Assembly (NCBI GenBank): GCA_030430565.1
Contig: JAUIKS010000009.1
Location: forward strand, 1-64,000
From: Polyangia bacterium
Lineage (GTDB): Bacteria; Myxococcota_A; Polyangia; Nannocystales; Nannocystaceae
Direction: 5' to 3'
Length of the DNA stretch: 64,000 nucleotides
Position numbers and translations under genes: made by a program. Numbering within the stretch: the first letter of the stretch is position 1; the number at the start of each line of letters is the position of its first letter. The notes under the pieces were generated by a model, which was not told the origin of the DNA, made no database searches, and was given only the letters and a program-made list of their open reading frames with translations. Below are positions 35,326-43,833 of the stretch, piece by piece.

Positions 35326-35462
35326 CCGCCTCCGCGACCGCCCGTGGACTCGATCGTCAGCGGCAGCGTGACCGTAAAGCGCGACCCTCCGAGCGCAGCT
35401 CGATCCGCCCTCCCAACATCTCGGTGAAGCGCTTGCAGACCGTCAGGCCGAGGCCCGCGCGT
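35326..35462 (-). pseudogene. Frameshifted remnant of a sensor histidine kinase (HATPase C-terminus)
   Basis: The minus strand between the lipoprotein and desaturase genes encodes AGLGLTVCKRFTEMLGG followed by RIELRSE, the G2-box and following strand of HATPase_c domains. The expected continuation, GGSRFTVTLPLTIES, is present but in a different frame, so a single-base change has broken it. The rest of the kinase is missing; the upstream boundary abuts the stop of the desaturase gene at 35472. No start codon is available. Confidence 0.75.
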
Positions 35463-35471
35463 CGAGACGAG

Positions 35472-36320
35472 CTACGGGGACGGGCTGCTGGCGGCCTTGC
35501 GCGCCTCCGCCTTGGCGCGGCGCTTGGCGACGACCTGCTCCATCTTCAGCGGGTTGAAGATGTTGGCGCGCTTGTGATGATTCCCGTGCATGTACAGGCC
35601 GAACCAGATGCGGTTGCCGATCCAGTACACGCCGTGGTCGATGTTGACCGGGTGGTAGTCGCCGCTGGGGTCGAGCGCGTTGTGGGTGACCCAGTTGAAG
35701 TGCGCGACGTGGACCCAGCCGATGGCCTGCACGGGCAGGAAGATGAAGAAGAACAGCCCGGGGCCCAGCAGCATGTAGTAGATCGCGAGCAGCGGGAGCA
35801 CGGTCACGAAGCTCAGCAGCGAGCGGTACTTCTCGCGCTGGCGGTTGACGGGCGTGTCGCCGAACTGGTCGTAGGCCATGTTCTGCAGCTGGACCTCGAC
35901 GTTGACGGCGATCATGCCGACGAAGCGCCAGAAGTTGGGGATGACGTAGTGCGGGTCTTTCTCGACGTCGTCCGAGTACTTGTGGTGGCGCGTGTGGACG
36001 ATCTCCCAGCTGGCGTAGCGCGTCAGCACGAGCACCCCGAGCAGCTCGCCGACGACGCGGTTGATCACGCGCGGGAAGTTGCCGTGGCAGGCGTTGTGGA
36101 TGCAGACGTTGGCGAGGATGTGCAGGTAGAGCACGACGGGGAGCGCGAGCAGGTACTCGACTCGCCAGGCGCCGAACATCGGCTGCACGTCGGCCGCGAG
36201 GAGGGCGCCCACGACCCCGATCCACAGGGCCAAATACGCGCTGTCGTACTTGAAGTAGAACAGCGGGTCTTTGCGGTAGAGCGTCGACGGCTGGGTCAGG
36301 AGCGAAGTAGCCAGGGACAT
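35472..36320 (-). CDS. Membrane fatty acid desaturase A
   Basis: A 282-aa integral membrane di-iron enzyme from ATG 36320 (GAGGCGAG just upstream). Three histidine boxes are intact: HNACH (residues 75-79), HTRHH (109-113) and HGNHH near residue 250. Four hydrophobic helices surround them. The family removes two hydrogens from an acyl chain using O2 and a reductant. The frame is open to 36536, but that extension is Arg-rich and antisense to the shared promoter. Divergent from the second desaturase gene, with about 280 bp between starts. Confidence 0.89.
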   Translation of the reverse strand: MSLATSLLTQPSTLYRKDPLFYFKYDSAYLALWIGVVGALLAADVQPMFGAWRVEYLLALPVVLYLHILANVCIHNACHGNFPRVINRVVGELLGVLVLTRYASWEIVHTRHHKYSDDVEKDPHYVIPNFWRFVGMIAVNVEVQLQNMAYDQFGDTPVNRQREKYRSLLSFVTVLPLLAIYYMLLGPGLFFFIFLPVQAIGWVHVAHFNWVTHNALDPSGDYHPVNIDHGVYWIGNRIWFGLYMHGNHHKRANIFNPLKMEQVVAKRRAKAEARKAASSPSP

Positions 36321-36598
36321 AAACTCGCCTCGCGGGCCAAAACGCCGCCAGATCGGCGTTTCTGTGCGCGTCACGCATACCACAGCGCGTCGCGGCGCGT
36401 CGACAGCGGGGCGCGCCGCCCTGAGCGCCCAGCGCCGTGAGGACCGTCGTGCGAACGCGCGTTCGCGGCCTGGCGACGCGATACGGGCCCGATCTCCGCG
36501 CGCGACCGGGGGGCGGGCGAAACGGCGATTCGTCACGGGCTGTGACCGTGAGCACGCGGCGTTGCCAAGGCCCGCAGAGTCGGGCTAGAAGCGGGCGA

Positions 36599-37576
36599 GT
36601 GTCGGAGGCCGGCGCAGCGTCGCGATCCACGTCTCGATCCACGTGGCTCGTGAGACATCCCGCGGAGTGGCGGCAGGTCGGGATCGTCGCGGTCTACTGG
36701 TCGCTGATGGCGACGGGCTACTTCGTGCCCGAGGCCCGCGGTCTGCCGCTGTTCGTGGCCGCCTGCTACTTCAGCTTCCTCAACGCGGTCGTGGTCCACA
36801 ACCACATGCACCGCGGCGTCTTCCATTCGAAGCGCCTCAACGCGGTCTGGCGCTGCATCCTCAGCTTCGGGAATTTCTACCCGGCCTCGGCCAACGTGCC
36901 GGGGCACAACCTGGTCCACCACCACTTCGAAGACGACGGCCAGCCCGACTGGGTGGGCCCCGAACACGTGAATTTTCGCTGGCACCTGCTCAACCTGATC
37001 CACTTCCCGAACGTGGTCGGCCCCAACACCTTCAACGGCGTGCAGCGCTGGGGCGCGTGGACGCGGCAGCGCAATTTTCGGCGCCGCTACCTGACCGACA
37101 CCGTGTTCATGAGCGTCATGCTCGGGGTCTTGATGGTCTTCGACTTCTGGGGCGCGCTGTTCTTCTGCTTTATGCCGGCGCTGTGGGGGGCGCGCGGGAT
37201 CCTGCGCATCAACCTGATCCAGCACGACTGCTGTGACACCAAGAGCGCGTGGAATCACTCGCGCAACTTCGTGGGTCGCGGCTTCAACTGGATCATGTGC
37301 AACAACGGCTATCACACGATCCATCACAACCGCGCCGGGCTGCACTGGTCGGAGCTCGCCGACGCCCACGCGCGCGAGGTCAAGCCGAACATCGACCCCA
37401 GCCTCGATGAGCCGAGCATGGTCTGGTACCTGCTGCGCACCTTCTTGCTGAACTACGAGCGGCCGACCGCGCTCGCCGACGCGGCCTCCGGCGGGGTGGT
37501 CAGCGGCACCGAGTCGCGCGAGCAGCTGCGCGACGCGGCGGAGCGGGCGGCGGCCGAGGAGGTCGAGCGCCCGTGA
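36599..37576 (+). CDS. Membrane fatty acid desaturase B
   Basis: A 325-aa membrane desaturase from GTG 36599. Histidine boxes: HNHMH (residues 67-71), HNLVHHH (103-109) and HTIHH near residue 240. It is only distantly similar to desaturase A and has a longer C-terminal tail (PSLDEPSMVWYLLRTFLL then an Ala/Glu-rich end), so the two probably differ in substrate or double-bond position. Its stop overlaps the next gene (GTGA, 37573-37576). Clustering of two divergent desaturases suggests joint control of membrane unsaturation, for example by cold; this is inference. Confidence 0.88.
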   Translation: MSEAGAASRSTSRSTWLVRHPAEWRQVGIVAVYWSLMATGYFVPEARGLPLFVAACYFSFLNAVVVHNHMHRGVFHSKRLNAVWRCILSFGNFYPASANVPGHNLVHHHFEDDGQPDWVGPEHVNFRWHLLNLIHFPNVVGPNTFNGVQRWGAWTRQRNFRRRYLTDTVFMSVMLGVLMVFDFWGALFFCFMPALWGARGILRINLIQHDCCDTKSAWNHSRNFVGRGFNWIMCNNGYHTIHHNRAGLHWSELADAHAREVKPNIDPSLDEPSMVWYLLRTFLLNYERPTALADAASGGVVSGTESREQLRDAAERAAAEEVERP

Positions 37577-38466
37577 CCCTCGCGTCCAGCTGGATCCACG
37601 CCGCGCTCGCGCAGAGCCCGTGGTTGCCCGAGTCCCTGCCGCCGTGGTGGCCGACGCTCTCTGAGCTGAGCGGCTCGCACTGGCTGGGGCTCTTGGGCCT
37701 CGCGGTGCTGTGGACCAACATGCTGCTGATCGCGGCGGCGGCCTTGATCGCGGCGCGTGAGCAGTGGCGCTCGCGGGCGGCCTCGAGCCGGCTGCTGCGC
37801 GCGGTCGTGATCGCGGGCGAGGGGCCAGGCGGCGCGCTCGCCAGCCATCGCGTCGAGCAGGTCGGGCGGACCAACGGCGACGGCGTGATCTACTTCCACG
37901 ACCGTCGCTGCGAGGGCGCGCTGCACGGCGGCCGGGTGCAGCTGGAGGACGGCCGCGCCGTCACGATCCTGCCGCTCGAGGGCGTGCAGCGCCTCGACTT
38001 CTGGCCCGACCCGGCCGCGGTCGCGCGCGCGGCCGCTTGCCCCGACAGCCGCAGCTTCGCGAGCGCGGAGGAGTCCGCGCGCAAGGCCCGGGGCTTTCCG
38101 CGCGCGCTCGAGGTCTCGGTCGCGGTCGGTGATACGGTCTGGCTGAGCGGACATGTCGAGGATCATGACGAGGGCCACTGGCACCTCGCGGTCTCCGGCG
38201 GCGTGGTGTTCATCTCGGCGTTTCAGCCCTCGCGCTGGGTCGCGCCGCGGGTCGCGCTCGCGCTCGGCTTCGCCGCGCTCTGCGTGCTGCTGACCCTGGC
38301 GTGCTCGGTGCTCGCGCTGTGGCCGCCGGTGTTCGGCACCGTCAGCGCGATCGGGGCGCTCGGCGGAGCGGCGCTGTGGCTCGGATTTATGCCCCTTGGG
38401 ACAGCCGTGCGCGACATGCTGCGGCCGCCGTCGACCGCGTTCGTGCGCGGCGTCTGGCGTCGCTGA
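37573..38466 (+). CDS. Membrane protein coupled to desaturase B
   Basis: A 297-aa protein that starts at a GTG overlapping the desaturase stop, so translation is coupled. One hydrophobic helix at about residues 38-60, a soluble central region of about 150 residues (HRVEQVGRTNGDGVIYFHDR, VAVGDTVWLSGHVEDHDEGH) and two C-terminal helices. No recognised motif. A helper for the desaturase, such as an electron-transfer or assembly factor, is possible, but no cofactor site is seen. Confidence 0.7.
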   Translation: MTLASSWIHAALAQSPWLPESLPPWWPTLSELSGSHWLGLLGLAVLWTNMLLIAAAALIAAREQWRSRAASSRLLRAVVIAGEGPGGALASHRVEQVGRTNGDGVIYFHDRRCEGALHGGRVQLEDGRAVTILPLEGVQRLDFWPDPAAVARAAACPDSRSFASAEESARKARGFPRALEVSVAVGDTVWLSGHVEDHDEGHWHLAVSGGVVFISAFQPSRWVAPRVALALGFAALCVLLTLACSVLALWPPVFGTVSAIGALGGAALWLGFMPLGTAVRDMLRPPSTAFVRGVWRR

Positions 38467-38496
38467 CGGGGCGCGCGGCGGCGACGCCAGACGACG

Positions 38497-39741
38497 TTAC
38501 GAGTCAAAGAACTCGTCGATGTCGATGTCGCCCATGTCGAACATGTCGCCGTCGTTGAGGATCGTCGTCGGCGAGTACTCCGGGAAGCTGACGGGCGCGC
38601 GGGCGCGGGCGTAGCGGACCTCGCCCATGGCCACGAGCTCGCCACGGTCGAAGCAGACGAAGGGGGTGCGGCGCACGAGGATGTGGGGGCGCTCGGTCTC
38701 GGCGTAGACCCGCCACGCGTAGCGCCCGTCGCTGGCGTCGCCGCCCTCGAGCGCGAACAGCCGGACCGGCACGTGCATGCCGCTCGCGAACTCGAGCGCG
38801 AGCTCGGTCGAGGGGTGCCAGCGCTCGTGGTGGAGCGGCAGCGGCGGCGGGTAGGCCGGGGGATCGCGGAAGAAGGTCAGCGCGAGCTCGAAGACCTGCG
38901 ACCAGGGCCGCTTCATCGCGGTGCTCGGATCGAGCAGGGTGTAGGAGGCGAGCCCGTCGCGCTCGGGCGCGCTGTCGGTGAAGCGCGCGCGCACGCGCGC
39001 GTGCCGGGCCGCGACGACGCGCTGGGGCGAGCTCGCGCCGAACTCGAGGCCGGCGACCGTGAACTCGTGGATCATGTTCAGCGTGGCGAGCACGTAGAGC
39101 TCGCCCACGCGCAGCGAGCCCTGGGCGAGGTGGATCCACAGCCCGAGCTCGTCGGGCTGCTCGCGCCATGACGAGAGCGGCGCGCCGATCGTGAGTCGGT
39201 CGGTGCCAGGCGGCTTGATCGGCGTGTCGAGCAGCCGCGCGACCAGGGTCTCGATCGCGCGGCGGGAGCCGCCGCGCACGCAGAGGAGCTCGTCCCCGTC
39301 GAAGCCCTGCGCCTCGAACAGGGCGCGCAGCGCGAGCGTCGCGCGGTCGACCGCGGCCTCGTCGTCTTCGCGGGCGTTGAGGCGGGTGTTGAGGAACAGC
39401 AGCGGCGCGCCGCCGAAGGCCCGCGCGAGTCGGATCAGGCGCGCGAGCTCGCGCTCGTCGTCGCGGTCCTCGGGGTCACACACGAACAGGACGACGTCGG
39501 CGCCCAGGGCCGCGCGCAGGTAGTCGATGCGGGAGGAGACGCGCGGGGGCTCGACGAGCTCGAGCGAGCGCGCGGGCAGCTCACAGCGCAGGCGCCCGTC
39601 GGGGCTGCCGTAGTGGAAGATCGCGCCGGGCACGCGCTCGAGCGCGTCGCCGATCTGCCCGAGCAACCAGGTCTTGCCGTGGCCGGGCAGGCCGAAGACC
39701 GCGACGGTGAGGTGCGGGCGGTTGTCTGGCGCTTGGGTCAT
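38497..39741 (-). CDS. EF-Tu-like pseudo-GTPase, copy 2 (downstream)
   Basis: A 414-aa protein from ATG 39741, 16 bp after the stop of its paralogue. It follows EF-Tu along its length: HLTVAVFGLPGHGKTWLL aligns with the G1 region (GHGKT kept), PLLFLNTRLNAREDDEAAVD with the EF-Tu segment containing NKCD, then ALFEAQGFDGDELLCVRGG, IETLVARLLDTPIKPPG, and domain 2-like LWIHLAQGSLRVGELYVL. G1 looks intact, but G3 (usually DCPGH) reads LELVEPP and G4 reads NTRL instead of NKCD, so normal GTP hydrolysis is unlikely. An acidic tail (DMFDMGDIDIDEFFDS) replaces the EF-Tu end. Function unknown. Confidence 0.75.
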   Translation of the reverse strand: MTQAPDNRPHLTVAVFGLPGHGKTWLLGQIGDALERVPGAIFHYGSPDGRLRCELPARSLELVEPPRVSSRIDYLRAALGADVVLFVCDPEDRDDERELARLIRLARAFGGAPLLFLNTRLNAREDDEAAVDRATLALRALFEAQGFDGDELLCVRGGSRRAIETLVARLLDTPIKPPGTDRLTIGAPLSSWREQPDELGLWIHLAQGSLRVGELYVLATLNMIHEFTVAGLEFGASSPQRVVAARHARVRARFTDSAPERDGLASYTLLDPSTAMKRPWSQVFELALTFFRDPPAYPPPLPLHHERWHPSTELALEFASGMHVPVRLFALEGGDASDGRYAWRVYAETERPHILVRRTPFVCFDRGELVAMGEVRYARARAPVSFPEYSPTTILNDGDMFDMGDIDIDEFFDS

Positions 39742-39757
39742 GTCTTCGGATCCGCGG

Positions 39758-40990
39758 TCAGTCGCAGAAGATAACGCCGAGCAGGTCACCATCCTCCCAC
39801 TCCCAGCTGATCGGCTCCGGGAAGGTCGTCTGGGGCTCTGCGAGCGCGCGGCGCACTACGCCCGCGGCGATGATCTTGAGCGGCGCGCCGGGCGAGATCG
39901 AGGTCGGCGCGGGAAAATAAAACCGCGTCCCGCGGACGAGGATGAAGGGCTCGAGGGTCTCCATGCGCACGCGCCAGTCGTAGCGGCCGCCGTAGCCCTC
40001 GCCGCCCTCGACGCCGAAGATAGGGCCCCCGACTTCGAGCCCGTGGGCGAAGACGCAGGCGATCGCCGCCTCGATCTTCCCGGGCGCTGGCTTCGGGTAG
40101 TCGAAGGTGTGTTCGAAAAAGGTCAGGTTGAGCTCGAATACCTGCGACCAGGGGTTTCGGGCGGCGATCTCCGGGCTGAGGATGACGCTTCGGTCAAATT
40201 GCTGGTCATATGGGAGCCCGTCGGGGAAGCGCGCGCGCAGCCGGGCGTGGCGCGCCGCGCCGACGCGCTCGGGCGTGTCGCCCACCTCGATGGACTCGAC
40301 GACGAACTCCGCGACGAAGCGCGCGCGCGCGACCGCGAGGGTGTCGCCGCGGCGAATGGATCCCTGGGCCAGGTAGACCCAGAGCTCGAGCTCGTCGTCG
40401 CGCCACTCGGGCCGGGGCTGGCGATCGAGCAGCTCGGCGACGGTGAAGCGCTCGGTGCCGGGCGGCTTGACGGGCGTGTCGTGCAGCAGGCGCCCGGCGA
40501 GGCGGGTCATCGCGTCGGGGGCGCTGGCGCGGATGCACGGGAGCGCGTCGCCGTCGATGTCGTGGGCCGTGAACGCGGCGCGCAGCTCGAGCTCGCCGCG
40601 GTCGCGCTCGGCGGGCGTGTAGACCCCATCGTCGTCGTGGAGCAGCAGCAGCGGCGCGCCGCGGTACGCGAGCGTGAGCCGGATGAGCGTGGTGAGCTCG
40701 GCTTCGTCGTAGCCCCGCGGCGCGACCACGAAGACCACGACGTCGGCGCCGAGGGCCGCGCGCGCGAGCTCCTCGAGCGGCGCGCCCGGAGGTGGCTGAT
40801 CGACCAGCTCGAGCCAGCGCGCGGGCAGCTCGAAGCGCAGCCGATCGTCGCGGGCGGGGGGCGCGGCGCGGGCGCCCGGCTCGCGCAGCAGCGCGGCGGC
40901 CAGGCGCCGGCGGAGCGCGGCGCTCCCGTGACCCGAGGGCCCGAAGAACGCGACGGTCGTGTGCGGGCGGTTATCTGGCGCTCGGGTCAT
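39758..40990 (-). CDS. EF-Tu-like pseudo-GTPase, copy 1 (upstream)
   Basis: A 410-aa paralogue of the next gene; both begin MTxAPDNRPH. EF-Tu order is retained: TTVAFFGPSGHGSAALRR (G1 with the P-loop lysine lost), GADVVVFVVAPRGYDEAELT, LLLLHDDDGVYTPAERDRG (G4 lost), AFTAHDIDGDALPCIRAS, LLHDTPVKPPG, then LWVYLAQGSIRRGDTLAV. With neither P-loop Lys-Thr nor NKxD it should not bind GTP in the normal way. Ends with WEWEDGDLLGVIFCD. Transcribed just upstream of copy 2 (16-bp gap), so the two are probably partners. The gene lies downstream of the AgmX/PglI gene with a large inverted repeat between. Confidence 0.75.
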   Translation of the reverse strand: MTRAPDNRPHTTVAFFGPSGHGSAALRRRLAAALLREPGARAAPPARDDRLRFELPARWLELVDQPPPGAPLEELARAALGADVVVFVVAPRGYDEAELTTLIRLTLAYRGAPLLLLHDDDGVYTPAERDRGELELRAAFTAHDIDGDALPCIRASAPDAMTRLAGRLLHDTPVKPPGTERFTVAELLDRQPRPEWRDDELELWVYLAQGSIRRGDTLAVARARFVAEFVVESIEVGDTPERVGAARHARLRARFPDGLPYDQQFDRSVILSPEIAARNPWSQVFELNLTFFEHTFDYPKPAPGKIEAAIACVFAHGLEVGGPIFGVEGGEGYGGRYDWRVRMETLEPFILVRGTRFYFPAPTSISPGAPLKIIAAGVVRRALAEPQTTFPEPISWEWEDGDLLGVIFCD

Positions 40991-41011
40991 GTCCGCCTGG
41001 GCCGGCGCGAT

Positions 41012-41200
41012 TGTAGCCCACGATGAAGCGCGCCTGAGGCATCCCCGCGACGCCCCGCGCCGCCCCGAGCGTCGCGCGCGCGCGCGCTGTAACTCGCAGC
41101 ATGGCGCGATACTCCTCCTCGCAGCGTTGGCGCGAGCGCGGGCCCGTGACGACGCGTGACGTCGCGGGGACGCCTCAGGCGCGCTTCATCGTGGACTACA
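41012..41200. repeat. 41-bp near-perfect inverted repeat with 107-bp loop
   Basis: Arms 41012-41052 and 41160-41200 are inverted copies matching at about 39 of 41 positions. The right arm includes the last codons and stop of the AgmX/PglI-domain gene, and the left arm ends about 22 bp before the start of the EF-Tu-like gene. Both arms contain the frame ATGAAGCGCGCCTGA. It could fold into a large hairpin in the transcript between these two same-strand genes. Confidence 0.88.
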
Positions 41201-43142
41201 TGCCCGGGCTGAAGCGCATCGGGAACACCACGCGGGTGTCGCCCATGTCCTCCTGAATCGAGAACATCCACTTGTTGACGTGGCGGGCGACGCAGCCGCT
41301 CACGGCGCCGCTCTTGAGCGTGTTCTTCTTGATCTTGAACTTCTCGACGAGGCCGTCCTCGGTGATCGTGAACGCGATCGTCAGCTCGCCCTTGAGCGTG
41401 GGGCGCTTGGCGAGCGCTTTCTCGTAGCACTTGCGGAAGGTCGCGATGTGGTGCTTGGCGACGCGCTCGACCGAGCCGGCGCTGCGCAGGCCGTCGACGG
41501 TGATCTGGCCCTTGCTCATCACGCTGCCGATCGGCGCCTGGGCGAGCGCTTTTTTGGGGCTGAGCGCGTTCTTGGCCTTGACGCGCTTGCGCTCGCGCGG
41601 GCGGTGCATGCTCGCGTCGTCGAAGGCCGCGCGCGGGTCCTCGGCCTGGCGCTTCCACGCGTTGTTCGCCCCGAAGCCGGTGGACGCGATGATGTGCTTG
41701 GCGAAGGCGCGCTTGTCCGAGGCGTCGCTGCCGTCGGGGTTGAGCGCCCCCTCGGCGCGGCCGCCCCCGCCGCGGCGGGTGCCGCTCGCGAGATCGAGGC
41801 CGCCCGGCATGAGCGAGGGCGCCGGCGTGGCCTGGGCCTCGCGCCACATCTCGAGGTCGTCGTCGTCGCGGTACAGGTGCATGCTCGCGTCCTGGGTCTC
41901 GGCGAAGCCGTCGGCGAAGGCGAACAGGCCAGCCTGCGCGCGGGCCTCGTCGAGGATCGTCACGCCGCGGCGCTTCTGGGGCACGGCCTTGGTGAGCGCG
42001 ACGCGTCCGAAGCGCGGCAGCTGCTCCGCGTCCTCGTCAAGCTCCGGCGCGCCGGCGTCGGCGGGGGCGCTGTGGCGCGGCGCGACGCGACGCTGGGTCT
42101 CGTCAGGGCGCGGGGCCGAGCCGCGGGTGTTGTAGTAGGAGGCCTTCGGATCCGGCTCGCGCTCGCGCTTGGCCTGCGGGTCCTCGTCGGGCTCGACCGC
42201 CGGCCGCTCGAGGAACGCGAAGATCCGCTGCGTCATCTCGAGCTCCTCGATCTCCTCGATGCTCGCGGGCTCGGGCGAGCGCAGCTGCACGGAGAACAGG
42301 ATGCCGCCGATGAGCGCGGCCGAGGCGAGGTTGCTGACGAGGAAGCCGGTGTCGAAGGGGCGGCGGCCGAGCGCGAGCTCGGCGGGGGGGCTGCACTCGA
42401 TCTCGAACTTCGCGGCGCCGAGCTCGAGCTCGGCGCGCGCGCCGGCGGGGAGCGCCCAGGTGCGACGCCCGGAGCTCGCCAGCGCGGCGACGTCGGTGCG
42501 CGCGCCCCCGTGCGCGACGGTGCCGGTCAGCGAGGGGCAGAGCCCGAGGACGAGGCGATCACCGGCGGCGCGCAGCAGCGTGAAGCGTCCGTCGGCGTCA
42601 AAGCGGCGCCGGTCGGCGGCCGAGAGCGCGATGGGGAAGTCGACGCTGTTGCCCTCGCCCACGGTGAAGCGGTCACGCGCGGGGCTGCGGCGCAGCGAGA
42701 CGCCGACGCCGAGGGGCACGAGGCCGAGCAGCGCGAGCGCGGCCGCGAGCGCGCCGAGGTCGAGGCCGCGCGGGTCTTCGGGGGTCGTCTCTTCAGCAGA
42801 GATCAACCCCGCGCCCCGGGACGACGACGGATCCTCCAGTACCTCCACAGATGGCGTCGTGTCCCGGGGCAGGGGAGCTTGTTGAGCGTGGTCGGCGGCG
42901 CGAGAGAGCTCGGCCGCGAACAGGCCGACGCCGAGCAGCGAGACGAGCGCGCCGGCGAACAGCCAGGGGGTGGGATCGGCGGCGCGCGTGCTGACGCGAC
43001 CGACGCTGCGAGCGTCGACGATGGTGCCCTGATACGTGGTCGTGATCTCGCAGCCGGGCGCCGGCGTCGTCGTCGCGCTGGGCGCGGGCGCGGGCGCGAG
43101 GGGGGAGGCGGGATCGGGCGTCGCGGTCGAGGTCGGGGTCAT
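41196..43142 (-). CDS. AgmX/PglI C-terminal domain protein (gliding-motility type)
   Basis: A 648-aa protein from ATG 43142. The N-terminal about 140 residues are Pro/Thr/Ala-rich with one hydrophobic segment (WLFAGALVSLLGVGLFAAEL), followed by a second (LGALAAALALLGLVPLGVGV), a beta domain of about 120 residues and a third segment (LVSNLASAALIGGILF). A long disordered region then leads to the C-terminal domain: IATFRKCYEKALAKRPTLKG, TIAFTITEDG, VSGCVARHVNKWMF and VVFPMRFSP. That is the AgmX/PglI C-terminal (TonB-like) fold, found in adventurous gliding and spore-coat proteins of Myxococcus. The two conserved Cys are present. The role is envelope-spanning energy coupling or motility (inference). 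Confidence 0.82.
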   Translation of the reverse strand: MTPTSTATPDPASPLAPAPAPSATTTPAPGCEITTTYQGTIVDARSVGRVSTRAADPTPWLFAGALVSLLGVGLFAAELSRAADHAQQAPLPRDTTPSVEVLEDPSSSRGAGLISAEETTPEDPRGLDLGALAAALALLGLVPLGVGVSLRRSPARDRFTVGEGNSVDFPIALSAADRRRFDADGRFTLLRAAGDRLVLGLCPSLTGTVAHGGARTDVAALASSGRRTWALPAGARAELELGAAKFEIECSPPAELALGRRPFDTGFLVSNLASAALIGGILFSVQLRSPEPASIEEIEELEMTQRIFAFLERPAVEPDEDPQAKREREPDPKASYYNTRGSAPRPDETQRRVAPRHSAPADAGAPELDEDAEQLPRFGRVALTKAVPQKRRGVTILDEARAQAGLFAFADGFAETQDASMHLYRDDDDLEMWREAQATPAPSLMPGGLDLASGTRRGGGGRAEGALNPDGSDASDKRAFAKHIIASTGFGANNAWKRQAEDPRAAFDDASMHRPRERKRVKAKNALSPKKALAQAPIGSVMSKGQITVDGLRSAGSVERVAKHHIATFRKCYEKALAKRPTLKGELTIAFTITEDGLVEKFKIKKNTLKSGAVSGCVARHVNKWMFSIQEDMGDTRVVFPMRFSPGM

Positions 43143-43320
43143 AGTTCGCCTGCTCGCCGATCTGTGATGCAATCGGCGCGACGTCGGTCGGCAGGCGAAA
43201 ATGAAAATGATCTCAGCGGTTTGACGAGGCGCGACGCCGCGGGGCGGCGACCTGGCAGAACGGCTTGGTAGCGGGCTGCCAGAGAATTCTTGCACCCGGT
43301 GGCTGCCTGGTCGAAGGACC

Positions 43321-43833
43321 ATGCAGAGGATCGGGGCGCTGACGGTGTGGACAGCGGCGGATCGTCGATGTTCCCGCGGCGCGGTTTCACGCCGCGCGAG
43401 CGCAGCCGATCAGCCGTTGCCCTCGATCGTCGCGAGACCGCCGACGACGATCGACTCGGCTAGGCTCTCCGCGGCGATCGTCGGCTGCGAGTTTCTCTGT
43501 GATGAGTTCCCCAGCAGCGCGCCGACCTTCTCCTGCGAGTCGATCGTCAACCCCGCGGCGTGCCTCCCCGACGCGCTCGAGGCGTGTGAGCCCGAGGAGG
43601 AGACGGGCGGCGAGACCGAGGGTGGGAGCAGCTCGAGCGCTGGAGACCCGGAGGCGACCACCGGCGATGGCGCGCCGACGAGCGCGACGACGGGCGCGAC
43701 GACGGGCGGCGAGCGAGGGGACACGACGACGGGCGGCGGCGCTCGTCGGTCTCGTCGCGCGTCGGCGCGCTGTCTGATCGGTCATGCGTGCATGGGCAGG
43801 ACCGAGCGATCAGGTCGCGCTCTGGCTGGCTAG
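43321..43833 (+). pseudogene. Possible lipoprotein remnant with Cys-rich and T/G-rich segments
   Basis: An open frame of 170 codons in the 680-bp gap between divergent-to-convergent genes. Its start lies on Arg/Ala-rich sequence without a signal peptide. The middle has GCEFLCDEFPSS, FSCES, AACLPDALEACEPEEE, and then a Thr/Gly linker (EATTGDGAPTSATTGATTGG) typical of this genome's lipoproteins. The end is Arg-rich. It could be a broken lipoprotein gene or chance. The rest of 43143-43829 shows a 7-bp hairpin (CGCGGCG/CGCCGCG near 43376) and nothing else. Confidence 0.3.
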
